From Promerops cafer (Eukaryota; Chordata; Aves; Passeriformes; Nectariniidae), in the NCBI GenBank assembly GCA_013398275.1, contig VZSE01015567.1, positions 88,643 to 152,642 on the forward strand: 64,000 bases of DNA, given 5' to 3'. Both the position numbers and the translations under genes were made by a program. The notes beneath the pieces were generated by a model that worked only from the letters and a program-made list of their open reading frames with translations, was not told where the DNA came from and did no database searches. Positions within the stretch are counted from its first letter, which is position 1. Each line of letters begins with the position of its first letter. Of the stretch, positions 21,884 to 36,800 are shown piece by piece.

Positions 21884-24800
21884 CTTTAAAACAAAGCAAC
21901 ACGCTGTCATTGCTGCTGGCCTTGGTTTGAAACAAACAACATGGCCCATATTTTGTAACTTGTTTTGTTGTGTCACCTCACTGTAGTGTGGGGAACGCCC
22001 TGTTGCTGAGCTCTGACTGTTGCTTCATTTCACCTTAAGGGCTGGCTGTGTTTTCTTCTTCAGTTCATCTTGCCCCTATTGCAACCCCAAAAATACAGGA
22101 CCTGTCCCTTCCTCATGGCTGGCTCTCACAAGCCAGTTCTTTCACCTAAAACAGATTTCTTGCTTGTCAGTAGTTTCCACTGAGGATTTTTTCAGCCACG
22201 TTTTGCTGACAAGCTTCTTGGTGAAGGGAAAACAAGACCCTGAGGTCAAGGGCTGTGGTGGTAACTTGTCAGTAAATGTTCATTTACATTTTTACACCAA
22301 CCAAGTTTTAACTGAGATCATGCTGCTCCTCTGGGCGTTCTGCACAGATTTTCCAGTGAATGAGTTTCCTGGCAAAAAGACTCATACAAACAATGGCTTT
22401 CAACTCAACATGGGAAGTGAGTATGAGGCCATTCCAGCTAAGGCTGATTTTATACATTTAATCGTGAACATGTGTGAATAGATCTGCCAAGAGTCACTTG
22501 TTCCTTCAGGATTTGGAATACAGCAGCACATACCTATGCAAGGAAACAGGTCAAATACAGATACTGATGGGCATTGATTGTAGCCCAGAAGTTCTTTAAA
22601 GAACTGTTTCTTTGAGTAATTCATGTTTATTCTGAGAATTATGTTCATCATTAGAACCAGGGTGTGCCCACAGAAGCTGAGGTGAAGTTCAGCAGTGACA
22701 CACTGAACTTCAGTGTGCAACACTTCAGCTGTTCTACAAGGCCAAAAGGGACTCCCTGGTCTTGGGAGCCAGCAGTGGAACAGGAGATGGCACAGAAAAA
22801 GGGTTATCAAAAAACTCATGCATTTTGGTGATCTAGCTGTGCTTCACTGCTCCAATGAACTAGAACTGCTAAAATGGGATGCTCTGCAATTAACAATTTC
22901 TATGAGGAGCTGCCTGTTCTACTTGTAAGAAGAAGCAGCCCACAGTCAGTGTAGCAGGTGTTGAAAAGGCTCATTGCACTCCCCAAATAATAATAAAAAA
23001 TGGCACGTTGGGAGCCTTTGTGACACTCGTGTAGTATGTTATTAGGTGTTAATTTTGTGGGTATGTCTCATGAAATGTTTTCTACTTTAGAGCTCTTAGG
23101 GGGCCTCATCCTGTAAATGCCCATTCTAAGAATATTGTCTGGTTTGTCGTGGACACTTGTATCATTGCATATAAAGTTTACAGCCTGTCCTACCGAGGAA
23201 CAGACAGCACAGCACGATGTAATGTATCCAGGGTACACACAAACACAGCTTGGTGCACTGAGATGCTGAACTAGTCAACTCCAAAGGCCTTGTACCTCAT
23301 CCACATCAGATGTGCTGAGGCTCTGAGGAGCCTCTGGAGCCTCATTAGCACTGGGACCAGACAGGAATGACTGTAGGAGCTGGTGCACAAACTGCCTCTG
23401 GGAGAGATCCCAGCTAGCACAACCCACCCGCAGTGAAGCCAGGCGAGAACAGGGAGGGAACAGTTGCTGCTTTCACTAAATATTTGAGTGTGTGGGATCA
23501 ACAAGATTTGGTGAAAAGCCATTGAAAGAAAGATGAATTAATGTAGTGGATTGTATCAGCAGAGAACGTGGCTATTGTGGACATGGAGCCTGGAGATGAC
23601 TCAGCCTTCCAGAGCCAGCAGATGCTGTGATGGCTGCACTACCACTGATAGTGTGGCATTGGACCAAACAGGTTTATTAGAGCACATTGTTACACTGCTG
23701 ATGAATAGGCTGCTCTGACTTTAGATAAAAAGAAAAGATCCTAGTCTGGCTCAAAGGCTTGCATCCTGAGCAGCCACATTTCCTGCATGACTCTACTGAA
23801 TTGAGCCAGCTGATCTTGGGAAGGCTGGCTGAGCACACCAGACACAAAATGCACATCTGCTATTGTACCTCAGCACACGGGTTTGTTAAGAGAGAGGAGC
23901 AGTAATCTCCCACTGGTTCTGCCTGTGACTTCAGTGGAGGACAAGAGTTCATCCGTGCTGTTGGTGTGTAAGAACCATACCAGGGCTATTGTGGGAGCCA
24001 GGGACTCGTGGATGAGCCCTGGATTCCAGACACAGTCACTGGGACTCTGCAGCAACAGCCACACAGTGACAGCCAGGTGATGGTGTGTGTGTCCTGTGGT
24101 GGAGACTGTTCAAAGCTGTTCCACAGTGTGGACAGAATTAAGCTGGATCTTCTCAAGGATGAGACAACGATCCCACACCCTTCCTTTGCCTGTGGAGCTG
24201 CCTGGGAAGGGCTTTGCCTGTTTGGGCAGTGCTGGGCTGGAAGGGACAGGGACAGCCCAGCCCGTCTGTCTCCTCCTAAGCAGCCCCAGGGTGCCCTGTG
24301 TGTGTTAGACCTGCCCTGGGAAGGGCAGCCCAGCCCTTGGGCAGGGTCACTCCAGCTCCCCCCAGGCAGCCGTGCTGCAGAGGTGTTACACCTCGGGATT
24401 GCACTGCGGGCTCTTGGCTCTGCTGACCTGAATTTGCCTGGGCTGTGCACGTCTGTCTTGATGGAGTTCACTGCATATTCTGGTCTGTACGTTCCACACC
24501 ACACCTGCACAGGTTACAAAGAAAAGCATCGTTAGCCTAAGATTTTACAGGAAGAGACCAGCTGTCATTTAGCTGTGAAACACCTCATGTTCATGAGAAT
24601 AAATTCCACATTAGAACATAGAGAAAAAAGGGTGTATTTTGTTAAAAAAAGTACAGCATTGTCCTCAGACAAAGGCACTCAGGCACAAGGCACTTCCTAC
24701 CAGGCTTATTAGTGGCTGAATTAATTTCTTTAGGGAAGATAAAAATCACCTAACAAGACTTTATTTTCACTGCTTTGCAGTGAACACTGCTCAGCTCTGC

Positions 24801-27800
24801 AGCTCTGCAGCTCTGCCAGCTCTTAGCCCACGGGAGTCAGCCTGTTCTGACTTGCTGTTAAACTGTACTGCCAAGTGGTTTTCAAAGCCCTCAGGCAAGA
24901 AGTAAAGGATACCTGTGCAAAGTTCAGAAAAAACAGCTGTTTGTGGTTCATGTCGAGACCAGGAAGAAGTTTTTCTTTTCCGTGTTTTCTCACAAAGTTT
25001 TCATAAGCCTGTAGAATGAATTGAGTAGAAATGTTACCATTTCCAGCATTTTTCCAGTCAAAATGAAATGGTGACAAGGAGGAACATGGATTCTTCGACA
25101 CAATTAATCATTGCCTCCCTTGGCCATCCATCCCACATGTGCCACCTTGAAGCAGAAGACAACAGGGCCATTTCTTAGTACTCTGCTGTCAATTATCTAA
25201 TGCTGCATTATGAAAAAGAGATTTTTTCCACTGTGGGTTTTTTGGGGTTTGGTTTTTTTTTAAAGTGAATTGCAGAAGACTTTAAAACCTTGCCTTGGTA
25301 AGAACAGCTGTTTTCATGTTTCTTATGGAGACGTGTCAAACTGTGTTGTTAGTGTATCATCACTGACCAAAGATGCTGGAGAAATGTTCTGCCTGAGGTC
25401 AGTGCCAAAGCACTGCAAGAGTAAAGCCAATCAACTGCCCCAGCACAGCTGAGGAATGAGCAGATAGCAGGTCCATGGAAAAGGCTCTGGAAGTTTCCAT
25501 GGATAACAGCTGAACAAGAGCCAGCAGTGCCACAGCACTGCAAAAAGGGCAAGTGTCGTACTGGGATGTGTAAACAGGAGTGGCTTATATGAAATACATG
25601 AGGTAATCCTTCTACTCCACTCGGCGCTGGCCAGGGCTCAGCTGGAGCACTCTGTCCAGTTTTGGGCACTGCCCTTCAAGAAAGATGTGGACCAACTGGA
25701 GAGAGTCCAGAAGAAAGCAGCAAGAATGAGCAGAGGTCTAGCAAACATGACCTATGAGGAAAGATCGAAAGAATTGGGTTTGTTTAGTCTAAAGGAGAGA
25801 AGTCTGGGCCTTGGAGCATGTAAGTCTTCAAATATGTGAAAGGTCACAGGAGAGAAAGGAGCAGATTGCTGTGTTTGCACTGTTGGAGGCAGAGCCATGG
25901 TGGCACTGGAAGTGCCACGAGGAGGCACTGGGAATGCTCCTGTGGGAGGCTGGAAGGATGCAGAAGGGGTTGATTCTATCTGCACGGAGAGAGGGGTGGA
26001 ATATTGACCTCTCAAGATTCCTTTTGGACCTTTTTTGCTGTTTATATGATGTCATAATAATTTTTAATACTTCTGACCTAATTTTTCTGGCTACTCCCAT
26101 TCCTTTCAGAAAGCGTATCCCCTTTCATGGCTTTGTACTTTGCACAAATATTCCAGTAACTGAAGATCAGACTAATCTAATAAGCCTGATGCCTCTTTTA
26201 GGCTTCCAAATCATTCCTCAAACTCTCATTAATAATTGTCTTTGCCCTCAAACATGTCCATTTCCAGTGAGAACTTGGAGAAGCGTGAGTTGGCCCATAC
26301 ATCCCAGAGGCACTTTGTTAAGCAGTGACAGCCCTCAGTTGTCACGTGTTGAGTATTTTGCCACAGAAGGTGTTCAGGGAAGGAGAAGGAGGATCACGTT
26401 GTTGAGGCTTGCAGCCATCAGATTTGTGAATAACAAGACAAGCTGACAGAGAAGCTGACTTGCTACTCTCTTCCAGACCATGTTCTCAAAAAAGAGCCTG
26501 TGTCCCTGACTGTCCATCTCAACAGTGGCCAGTCTAGGGAGTCCAGCACTGTTTGAGGAAGAGAAGGAAAGCAAAGCCAAAAAGCATCCAGCTCCCATGG
26601 AAGGGTTAGTGCAGGGAGTCCAGTGTCTCTGACATCTTGGGATACCAGTACAGAGGGCCCAAGTCACCTCTACAAGATGAAAAGCAAAGTGTTTATGTAT
26701 ATGGGTCAGAAGAAAGGCATTCTGCCCCTCCTTCCTGGCATGAAAAAGCTGGTCAAAAAGCCAGAGGCAGACAGCTGCTGGTATCAGCACTTTCTTTAGG
26801 TCATGGTCCAAGTGTGAGCCAGTGAATGTTTCCATTCCACACATTCCTTATTCACAAAGGAAAAAAAAAAAATTGAAAAAGAGTACCCTAGGAACAGGTA
26901 ATCTGTAGCCTGACAGGATTAACAGGATGAGAGAAATACCACAGCTGGCCAGTAGCTTTAATCCAGGCCTTGATGGCACAGTAGGTCTGGTCCTGTCCCT
27001 AACATAGAAATTGTGTTTCTTCTTCCAAGGCTCTGAAACTGATTTTCTTAATCTCTGACAGTTTCAGCTAAAATAGAAAAATGGATACTTCTTACCTTGT
27101 AGGCTTGTCTCACACCCCCATTATCAGCAATGTTTTCTCCTAGTGTGTTGATTCCACTCAGCTGTAAAATAGAAAGGAAAAGTATTAGTCTGAAAAAAAA
27201 GCTCATCCAGGACCTGTAACACCAAACTTTGTACATTTTCCAGATTCTAAGGGCAAGAATTACCTTAAAATCTGAAGGTTTAGCAGAAGATTATGTTAAA
27301 ATCTCTGAAAAGTCTTTATGTCCCTTGTCTCAAAATCCATGTTTTGAGATACAATTGTTTTTCTAATCCTCTTCCTTCCCCTCCAGGTAACTTTCTAGGC
27401 TCTGTATCTCTTGCCCAGATTTTCTGGTACTTAGTCATTGCTCATTTATTCTTCCTCTTTTCTCCTTGTCTTGTCTTTAATCCTCAGTTTCTTACCACAG
27501 TTCCAGTTAGAGGAAGTGGACAGAATCTGTAGTCTGTAGATCAAGTTAAAATTCAAACTCCAAATTGCTGAAATTGTCTGTTAGCAGACCTCAGCAAACC
27601 TACTAGAAGGCATTTTTCTGTATAGTAGGCAAGTTCAGTAGCTTCTTGGTAGCCAGATACATAGAAGATCTCTATTTAGCAGATATTCCTAAGTCAGTCA
27701 AATATCATGAAGTATGATGAAGCTTTGATAATGGGAAATATCTAATTTTATTTAAAAAAATATTTTAAATATTTTAACCTTTAGTCCACCATATTGATTT

Positions 27801-30800
27801 ATGATAGTCAAAGCTGCAACATCTAGAATCATCCTTTGTTTGAATTTAATGTGTGAATAAAAGGGCAGAAAAATATGTTGACATTCTCTTCTCTATTTTT
27901 ACTGGCCTCTCTCTGAGTTCCCACACTTCAACACATGTTTTGGGAAAACCTCAGGGCTGGGAGTTTTATCTTTTCGCTGTGCTGTGTGATGGAATACATT
28001 GTCAGGCTGTGAAAAGGCAGCCAGTGGAATTGAGAGAAATAACTTCTCGTGCCTTCCACGTCGCACTGCGAGCAGTGCTGTCTCATCAAGCCAGCACGGG
28101 GAGCTCCACAAACAGGACCTACGTTCTGTCCACCTGCCAGGTCCCACGAGAAGTTCCCGTACTGGTACACCATGCACTGGGACAGCTCCTTGAAATTCCG
28201 TGCTGATTCTTCAGTCCACCAGTCCACAAGGTCTCCGTTCGCATTAAAGTTCCTGCCTGTAACAGTATGTTAAACAGAATTATTTATACAGGAAAAGAGG
28301 GTTTGGTGCAGTGAGGAGGGGAGCGAGTAAGGCTTTGGATTGTGCTCTTGGGAGAGCAATACTGCAAAGCCTCAGAAGTCCAGGCTTGATCCTACATATG
28401 GAAATTCATCTCCCTCTTCCTTGCTCCCTGGAAGGATGAAGCACTAAAGCCTGTCAAGCACCCTGTGCATGGAGGGTTTTGCCCTGGCAGCTCGGTGCCT
28501 CACCGTTGTCGTCAAAGCCGTGTGTGATCTCGTGCCCGATGACCATTCCTATGCCGCCGTAGTTCAGAGACTTGGGCTGGGAGGCACTGAAGAAAGGGGG
28601 CTGCAAGATGCCCGCAGGGAAGACTGGAAAAGAAGCCACAGCACAGTTAAGGCCCTGCCTCGTCATCCTGCAGGTACATGGGGCCAGAGCACGTTTATGG
28701 GCTTCAACCAAAACCACCCCCGGATCTCCCAGCAACAGCAAGTGAGTGGCACGTGGGAATGCTGTAGGACAGGAGGAACAGAGCAGCAGGACCACTCTCA
28801 TCTTCAGACACTTCCAAAATCATGACCAGCTTTTGCTTTGTTACTATTTTGCTCTGCAGGAAAAAGAAGTTTGTTCCAATTTACATCACTTAGCATTCGC
28901 AGACTTCTGTCTCATCATTAAACAAACCTCACAACATTGTGAGAAGTGGGAGGGTGTCCCCCAAGAAGAATAAATTATTTGATCATTTCATCACAAATCA
29001 ATCTCAGAGACAGGATTTTATTCTTCCCTTGAAAATACAAGTAACTCCCACTAGAATCAATAAAAATAGGCCAAGCTGTCAATAAAAGAACTAGAACAAA
29101 GCAGTTCCTTTTACCCACTTCTCTGCTCATTTTCCTAGGCTGCTTCTACAAAACAATTCATTTAAAGAGAAACCATGTGGCAATTCTGATCTTTTTATGA
29201 ATTAAGAGTAATAAAATACTATAAAATATTCAGTTCCACTTAGTATCTCGTGAAGGCCTTTTCCTGTCTCCCTGCTGCTGCCACAATATAAAGTATTAAT
29301 TCTCCCTGGGAAGGAGGTGGATGTAACTCTACATAACTTAAACAGCCAGAAGGAACTGGGGGACAGTTCTCACACAGCAAAAGAAAGAAGATTGATACTT
29401 CTTGCATTTCAGTATAAATCCAGTTCAGTTCCAGGGCTTTCTTTCAGGACAAGAAAGAACCACGGGAAAAGGAGACAAGAATAAACAGGTTAGAAATAGG
29501 CCAGTTCTGCTGTCTGTGCAAGCTGCTGTCACAGCAGTGCCAGTGCAGTTTGCTGTGGGGTCTCCCACTGTTCTGCCCTGTTACAGGAAGCAGGGATGGT
29601 GGCAGCGGTGTGAGTGCCACGGGGTGTGCAGGGCCGGTGGAGCAGTGACCTCTGCAGCTGCTGCCTGGGGAAGCTCTGCCCCCGCGATGGGGACAGGGCT
29701 GAGCAGCCTCACCAGGTGCTGCTGAGGGAGCACTCCGGGGCGGCCTGGCCAGCAGCAGCTCAGCTGCACTTGGAAGCTGAGTGGCTTCCTCCTGGTCTGA
29801 ACTGGAGCAGTGCAGGTCAGACCATGCCAGATGGAGTGACAGAGCTCCAAGTGCCCTACACGTCATGCACAGAACTGCTCTTCAGAGCGTTTTTTAAAGT
29901 CTAGTTCTAAGCTAATTCAGACATCACTCTAGAGATCAGACTGCTTTAATTATCCTGTGCATGCCATAGTTAAAGGATGAGGTAAGAATTTATGACTCAT
30001 ATTAACTGCCAGTCACCAGTTTCAGTCTTCCACATCATGATTCCTTTCCTACAAATTACTGAAGAAAGCTATTTTAAACAAAGCCTTTTGGAAGTTTTTG
30101 TGTTAAGTGTTCAGTCAAGAGCTAAATGCTCACATCAAGAATTAATCTTGTTTCATTTCTGTGCAGAGCCCTACAAGACAAGGCTTTTCCATTTTTTTAG
30201 ACTTGTTTTCAGGACTTACAGTACCTCACTGATGGCCTAGAAAGGACACTGCAGTCTGTGACATCTGGATGACTAAAATTTAAACACTATTTGCAGAATG
30301 GACGTGACAGAAATATCGAGAAGCATAATTAATGTTGTGAAATGTTTCGTGACTCTTGCGAGCCTTGCAGCACTGTGAAGGGAGCTGGGATGGTTCACAA
30401 GATGAGAAACCTTGGGGCTTCCATGTGGTTCTAATCTTTAGCCAGAATGGATGGGGTTTTTTATTTCCATGGATGGTGTTGGGTAGGCTGACATTCGGAG
30501 TCTTTATACTTAAATTTGTTAAATCAAGATCATTTCACTTCCTGATTTTAGAAGTACATACATACATATATTAAAAAAATAGATAATTTGGACATCAATA
30601 AATAGGTACACCTTACCTATCTGATTCCTACTTGCTGAGTAAAAAGCATTGACAACAGCAGCTCCACTTATCCACCTGGTAACACCAGAAGAATAAATGT
30701 TAGTATTTCAATTGTTTTTGGCAAAGTTAATGATTGCTAGAATAAGCCTAGAAACCGTGTAAAAGAATCACAGATTATTTGAAGTTCGAAGGTACCTTCT

Positions 30801-33800
30801 CCTGTGCAAACTGGATAAAAGACTAGACATATTATTATTAAATACTTACTCCTCTTTGTCCACCTTTTCTCTAAGCTTTTTCAACCTTTTCTTCTGGGTA
30901 AATACTAAATTTTGAATAATGTTTTCAAAGTACTCTTCTTCATTGTAGTTCAACTAAAAGGAAAGGGGGAAGAGGAGTTAGTGGTGGTGTTACTGATTTG
31001 GGATAAGACACATGGATCAGGAAAATCTAGTCTTAAGCACAATGAGCTAAGCAACGCATTTCTAAGAGTATTTTTTGATCTACAATTAGACCTTGGTTTG
31101 CAGAGCTCTGCTACATCACAGAGTTGATATTGTAGCTGGATCTATGTTAGCAGCTGGGTATTTTTTCCAGGGCTCTTCATTCTCTCTTTCTAGACATATT
31201 TTGAGTGGAGTTTAGCAATTGTTGGTGTTGACCTTAACCTCTGGAGCTGCCTGCTGCAAACCAGCAGCTGCCAGTTTGGAAAGGAGCAGTTCCACTTCAG
31301 ACAAAACACACGAGCCAGCTCCGTGCCTGTGCATGCCCTGCACCCAGTGCTGGCCCAGTCTGTGCCAGATGGAATGCTGCCCTGAACACCAGTGGCTCCG
31401 TGCTTGTCCTTGGGATGCCATCAGAGCCCGTCACACCTGCGTGTCACATCCTGTGCTGGGTCAGCCCTACCAGGCTGGCTGGTCACAGCTCCTCCCTTCC
31501 CCCTGCAGCTGGGCTGCTCCGTGCTCGAGGCTGGGGGCTCGGTGGGGCAAGGAAAGCAAATGACCCTCTTCTTCTCTGAAAACCCTTCTCCAGTTCTCCT
31601 GCCTGTTGTGCAAACTCACCTCCTGGTACTCACTGTTGAGCTTGTTGTTATCTGTCACGATCTCATCGGGATAGCCGATCCTCTCTCTAATCGCTCTTGC
31701 CTAGGGACAACGGAATTTGATATCCATAGCAAATCCAGCCATGTTTTTAAATAATAAATTATATAAGAAAGGAAATATGGAAGCCAGTGCAGAAACCGCA
31801 GGATGTTAATTATATATAGGTTTTGTTTACATTTTTTATTCATTGAAAGCACAAGTTTATGGGTTTTATCCTGTTTCTCCTAATAGCTGGTCGAATCACC
31901 AGAAATCATTCCTTCTCATTTTCAGTATTGTTTTCCTGTAGGTATTCATTATCTAGCTCCTTAATCACTGATTTCTTGAAAGGTCTTTATCTTGTATACA
32001 GATTCTTCCTATTTTGTGTGCCTGTCTCCAGAGGCCCCTTCCCATGGAATCCTGAGCTGCTGTGCCTATATAAGCACACTTATAAATGTGTTTGTATTAT
32101 AATATAGTGATAGAAGTTACTGCTTATTTTTTGTCAGGACAAACAATTGAAATACCCATTTTTATAGAACTACACATTACCAATATTTCAGACAGAACTT
32201 ACTTTTTGTTCTGCTCTCTTTTTGGTCTCTGCATCCATCCAGGGAAGTTCATCTAAGGTTTTTATAAAAACATCACGTATATCTGCAATCATTTCTTCAA
32301 CCTGGAAAAAACATCAGAATGTTACAAACCCGCAGAGTAAGATGGTGGGCAATGCAGTTCAGTGATTCAGGTTACCAAAACCTGGTAGACACTGCCCCAC
32401 TGGATGTTGTGCATCTGATGGAATCGCTGTGTTTTTGCCAGCCCCAAAAATGGGTTGTTTCACACCAGGATTCCAGTGGCGATCGCAGTCAACTAAGGCT
32501 TCACTTCAGGTCCATTTTCAGGAACTTTCTCTGTGGCTGAAGGCGAACAGAAATAACCAATTGCCCCTGTGCCCAGTGGTGGCAGGATGTGAACTAGTGT
32601 CAGTCTCACAGAACAGCCGTGGCTGCTGGCGCCAGCGAGTGCTGCTCCTGGGACGTGAGGATTGGCTCATGCACAGCCGCCCATGGACCTGGCTCAGAGA
32701 GCAGGCAGGTGCCTCCCTCCCTCCAGCTGGGCACCTGCAATCCTCACATTTCACACTGTACTCCAATAAAAACTTGCATTTTTAAACCTTCCTAATAACC
32801 GTTATTAACGCTTTAACAAAAACTTTAAAAATCCAGCCCCCTTTGATTACACTGCAATAAAAAGCGCAATCAAAGCTGGGTCAGGGAGCGCACGGTGGGG
32901 ATGAAGCGCGCCTTTGGCGGCACTCGGGCCGAGGGGCTGAGGGGCTGAGGGGCTGAGGGGCCGAGGCGCTGAGGGGCCGAGGGGCCGAGGGGCCGAGGGG
33001 CCGAGGGGCTGAGGGGCTGAGGGGCCGAGGGGCCAAGGCGCTGAGGGGCCGAGGGGCCGAGGGGCCAAGGGGCCGAGGGGCCGAGGGGCTGAGGGCTTTA
33101 CCACGTGTTTGCTGTCCCCAGCAAAGGCCTCCTCCACGTAGAGCCGGCCCACGGCGCTCTCCATATTCCCGTTGACGTAGTTGGCACAGCGGCGCCACAC
33201 GGCAGTCTCGGAGGTGGTGCCATAAAGGGCCTGTGGGACACACAGCAGGGCCAGCACGGCCTTCAGAGCAGCCTCCTCCGCCTGCATATTCACACCCCCC
33301 TTGGGACACCTAGCTGGACTCGCTCTGTAACGGGAGGATCACTAGGAACATTCTTATACGGGAAGAAGTTCTGTGGAAATCCAAAGAACTTCCACGTCCA
33401 GTTGCTGAAATTTCTCAGCATTTCCTCAAAAGCACTAAGCTGTCTGCAGGATCGAATGACTGAAAACCAAGATTGGGGCTGTAATGTTTGCCTTGGAATA
33501 TATTCCTTTGGATGATAAAGAATTTCTAACAAGTCGGTCAGAACTGTAATCCCTTGTAAATAAATGGAACTGTTCTGATACTAAAGTGGGGATTAATTTA
33601 GATTCAGAAAAATAGGAGACCAAGTACCAGAGCAGTGCTTTCAAACCCACTCAACTATCAGGCATAAATCCCATAAATTATAGATACACTCCAGCAGAGG
33701 CTCAGCAAACACATCTGGCTTTTGTGTGTAAAATCCAAAATACATTAAATATTTATATAATACACCTACATAAAAAAACCTATCTCTTGTGGCTCACAAA

Positions 33801-36800
33801 AGCCACCGTTAAAATCTTATGGAGAGATGAATTTCTGCACCTTACGGAAAGCATTCCTCGTGTCCTTGTAGTCCCGGCTGAGGCTGTTGACAAGATCCAT
33901 CACAAATCGCCAGGTCATGTAATTCTGAAGGTCTCTGTTTAACAAAACAATAATTATAAGCTGGTGATGTTTTGAGGCTTTTAAAGTCTTCTGGAAAAAA
34001 AAATGCAGATACTAAGAATACTTAACACACCTACCTGGAAGAGTATTTTACGAGAATAGACCTGAGCTTGAGAAGGTAGTCAGGGTCGTAAACAATGACA
34101 TGTTCCGTGTTGTCAACGTTGATTTGGACAGTTGACATGATAGCATTTATGAATTCTAACCAGTTGAACACCTGGAAAATCAATATGGATTATGATATGG
34201 CTCAAGCATAAACAGTTTAAATATGTTTGCATGACACAAATGCTCTGCCTTTAATTTCCCTAATATTTGCACTACTTATAAATGGGGTCATTGTAATAAT
34301 AACTGGCCTGAGATCATTTGTAGCTCTAAAAATGTTGTTAACATAGGGGGGTATTTGGCAGAAAGGGTAGAGAAATTGCTTTGATTTCAAACTAACACAA
34401 TTTTTTGTTAATTTTTAAAGTTTCTGTTCTGCCTATTTAAAAAGAGTTGGTGATTTTTCCCTGCCTGTATCTTTGGAAAGGTTTGTTGGAAGAGGTAATG
34501 TCTTCCATCAGACGAATGGAAGTAGCTGAGGAGAGCAAATAAGCTTTCAGGAACAGTCACTGCAGGTCTGAGAGAGAAGCAGCAAACTTCAGGCTAATCT
34601 TGGGAATAATTGCTGTTCTATCCTTAGACATTACAACGCTACCGACTCCCATCAAGTGTCTTTTGAGCATTTTGGAATAAATTTAAATTAGTGCTGATCT
34701 GCAGCACCCCCCAGGAACTAATAATAACCAGGGCAATGCCATTCGATGACAGGAGTTGTTGTTTTCTGACAGGATGACTGTAATAGTAACCAACTACACC
34801 TGTGGGAGCTGGTGAATTATGAAACCAATTAAGCCAGGCAGGAAGGAACTGTCAGAGAATTAAAGTCAATAAAATTGCAGTGAATATGAAAAAGTGCCAG
34901 GAATAACAGTGTTTCATTGCACCTTCCTGGCCTCAGAAACCTCAATAAAAGTCATGAGAATAAAAACTACCCGTGCTCAGTATGACATTGTGCTCCTGAA
35001 GAGACAGAGGTGTGCTAGCAAAGCTTGGGCTGGTTTTCAGCTGCGCTCTGGTGCCACGAGTTAAAGGCTGCCCTGCACAAACAGCACATGGCTCAGGGTG
35101 AGAGCAGAGCTGACACATCCCGGGGGAGCTGCAGTGGGAGGGATGTGGAGAGTTGTCCTATTCTATGGGCCTGACAGCCTGGGCTCCTTTCTGCTTGCCT
35201 TGGGAGCAATACTGGAGAGGCAATGTTGGACAAACTGGATTTTTGTTCTGAATCAGCAGCTCTGGATAAACAGAGTGGGGCTGAGTAGTCCACTCAACAT
35301 CCCTGAAGCAGCTGGTGGCTACAGGCTGGACCTCTGTCCTGGGCCCTGAACCCATGCGGACAAGGACCAGGATCAGAGAATCACAGAATGGCTTGGGTTC
35401 TAAGGGATCTTAAAGATCATCTACTTCCAACCCCCTGCCAGGGGCAGAGACACCTGCCACTGGCTATTTTTCCTTTGTGCTTTTCCATCTCTTTGTGTTG
35501 AGGCAGATGGGGAGATGTGCCTTCAGGTTAGGAGAAGCAGTGGGTACAGAATGTGCATACAGTTCAGTGTCATCAGAAGAGCAGGTAAGACTGTGCACAT
35601 CAGGGATCCTGTTCAACTGCAAATATGTCATGTCTTTAACAGAAAAAAAATTCAGGCTTCATTGTTTAATCCCATCAGTGATAAATACCAGGTTATTGAT
35701 CACTCACCTTATGATTGATTTCCAGTGAGAAGTTGTTTTGGAGTTGTGCCAAGGTCATTTTATTGTACAGCAGAAGTGGATCATTTCTGTCTTCAGATTT
35801 TGTTGTTGCCTGTCAGAGTTAATCAGGAGAAAATTACTGAGTATATTGAGTCAGTTCCCAGGAGTTTTGGTTCTGATCAGGGTGCATTGCTGCCCTGTGT
35901 GTTCTCTGTGACCCACAGTACTGCAGGGGAGCCACAACCCCAGCTCACACAGCTCTGTGCTGCTCTGGGCACTGGCAGTTTGCACTGCTGAGTTCAACAT
36001 CTGCATCCACAACAGCAGATTTTACCCTTTTAAAGTGCTTTGAAAAATCAGTTATGCCAAGCCTCCTTTTATCTCTATTCTTCTCTTCTGCTTCCTCTTT
36101 CCTATTCTATTGTGCATTCAGTGGGTTTTTTCTGTGTTGTTTTAACAAATTCCCAAGAGCACAATGCCAGCTCTCTTCAGTCACATCCAGGCTGATATTG
36201 AGTTTTGGATGAAAGGTTAAAATCCCAGGCAGTGGCAGCTTCCCCAGCACCAGCTGGACTCCACCAGCAGCAACTGCTGCAGGGACATTGCAGGTGTGGG
36301 TTCCTTTCATTCTCCTCTTTAAAACCTTTCTTCAGTGAATTCCCTTTTTCATAATAATTTCCCAACTCTGGTCCAAGGCCAGAGGTGTGTTTCTCACAAA
36401 AATGAAGAAAAAAAAATCAGATGGTTTTAGTTTATATAAGTGGTTTTCCCAAGTATGTGACCTTACTATCAGTGTAACTTCAAAAATAGCTGAAGCTATA
36501 AAATATGCATTCAGCCTGTTTCATGGTCATCCCCAGCTTCAGGTCCTGCTGCAATGGTTAATAATAATAAATAATGGTTTGCTCATGAATGCCTTTGGTT
36601 TTCTCCATGCACATTCAAACTCTCACTATTCCTCCAAAGTCAAATTCATTATATCATTTTTCCTTTGTCCTTTTCTTTTAAGGGAGAACAATGTATGGTT
36701 AAAAATGCCCTTGGAACAATCAGCATTGTGGAGCAGCTTGTGCAGCACAAACATGACTTTGTGTTCCCAGCAGGCCAGGGGCTGGGAATCTGCTGCTCTG

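Noticed and set aside
28117..28122. Alternative donor for MME exon 18 four bases downstream (GTAG|GTCC)
   Set aside because: It would break the frame into exon 19; the GTAGGT donor at 28122 keeps an ungapped match to neprilysin.
33105..33515. 136-codon + strand frame over MME exon 12
   Set aside because: Antisense shadow of a GC-rich MME exon.
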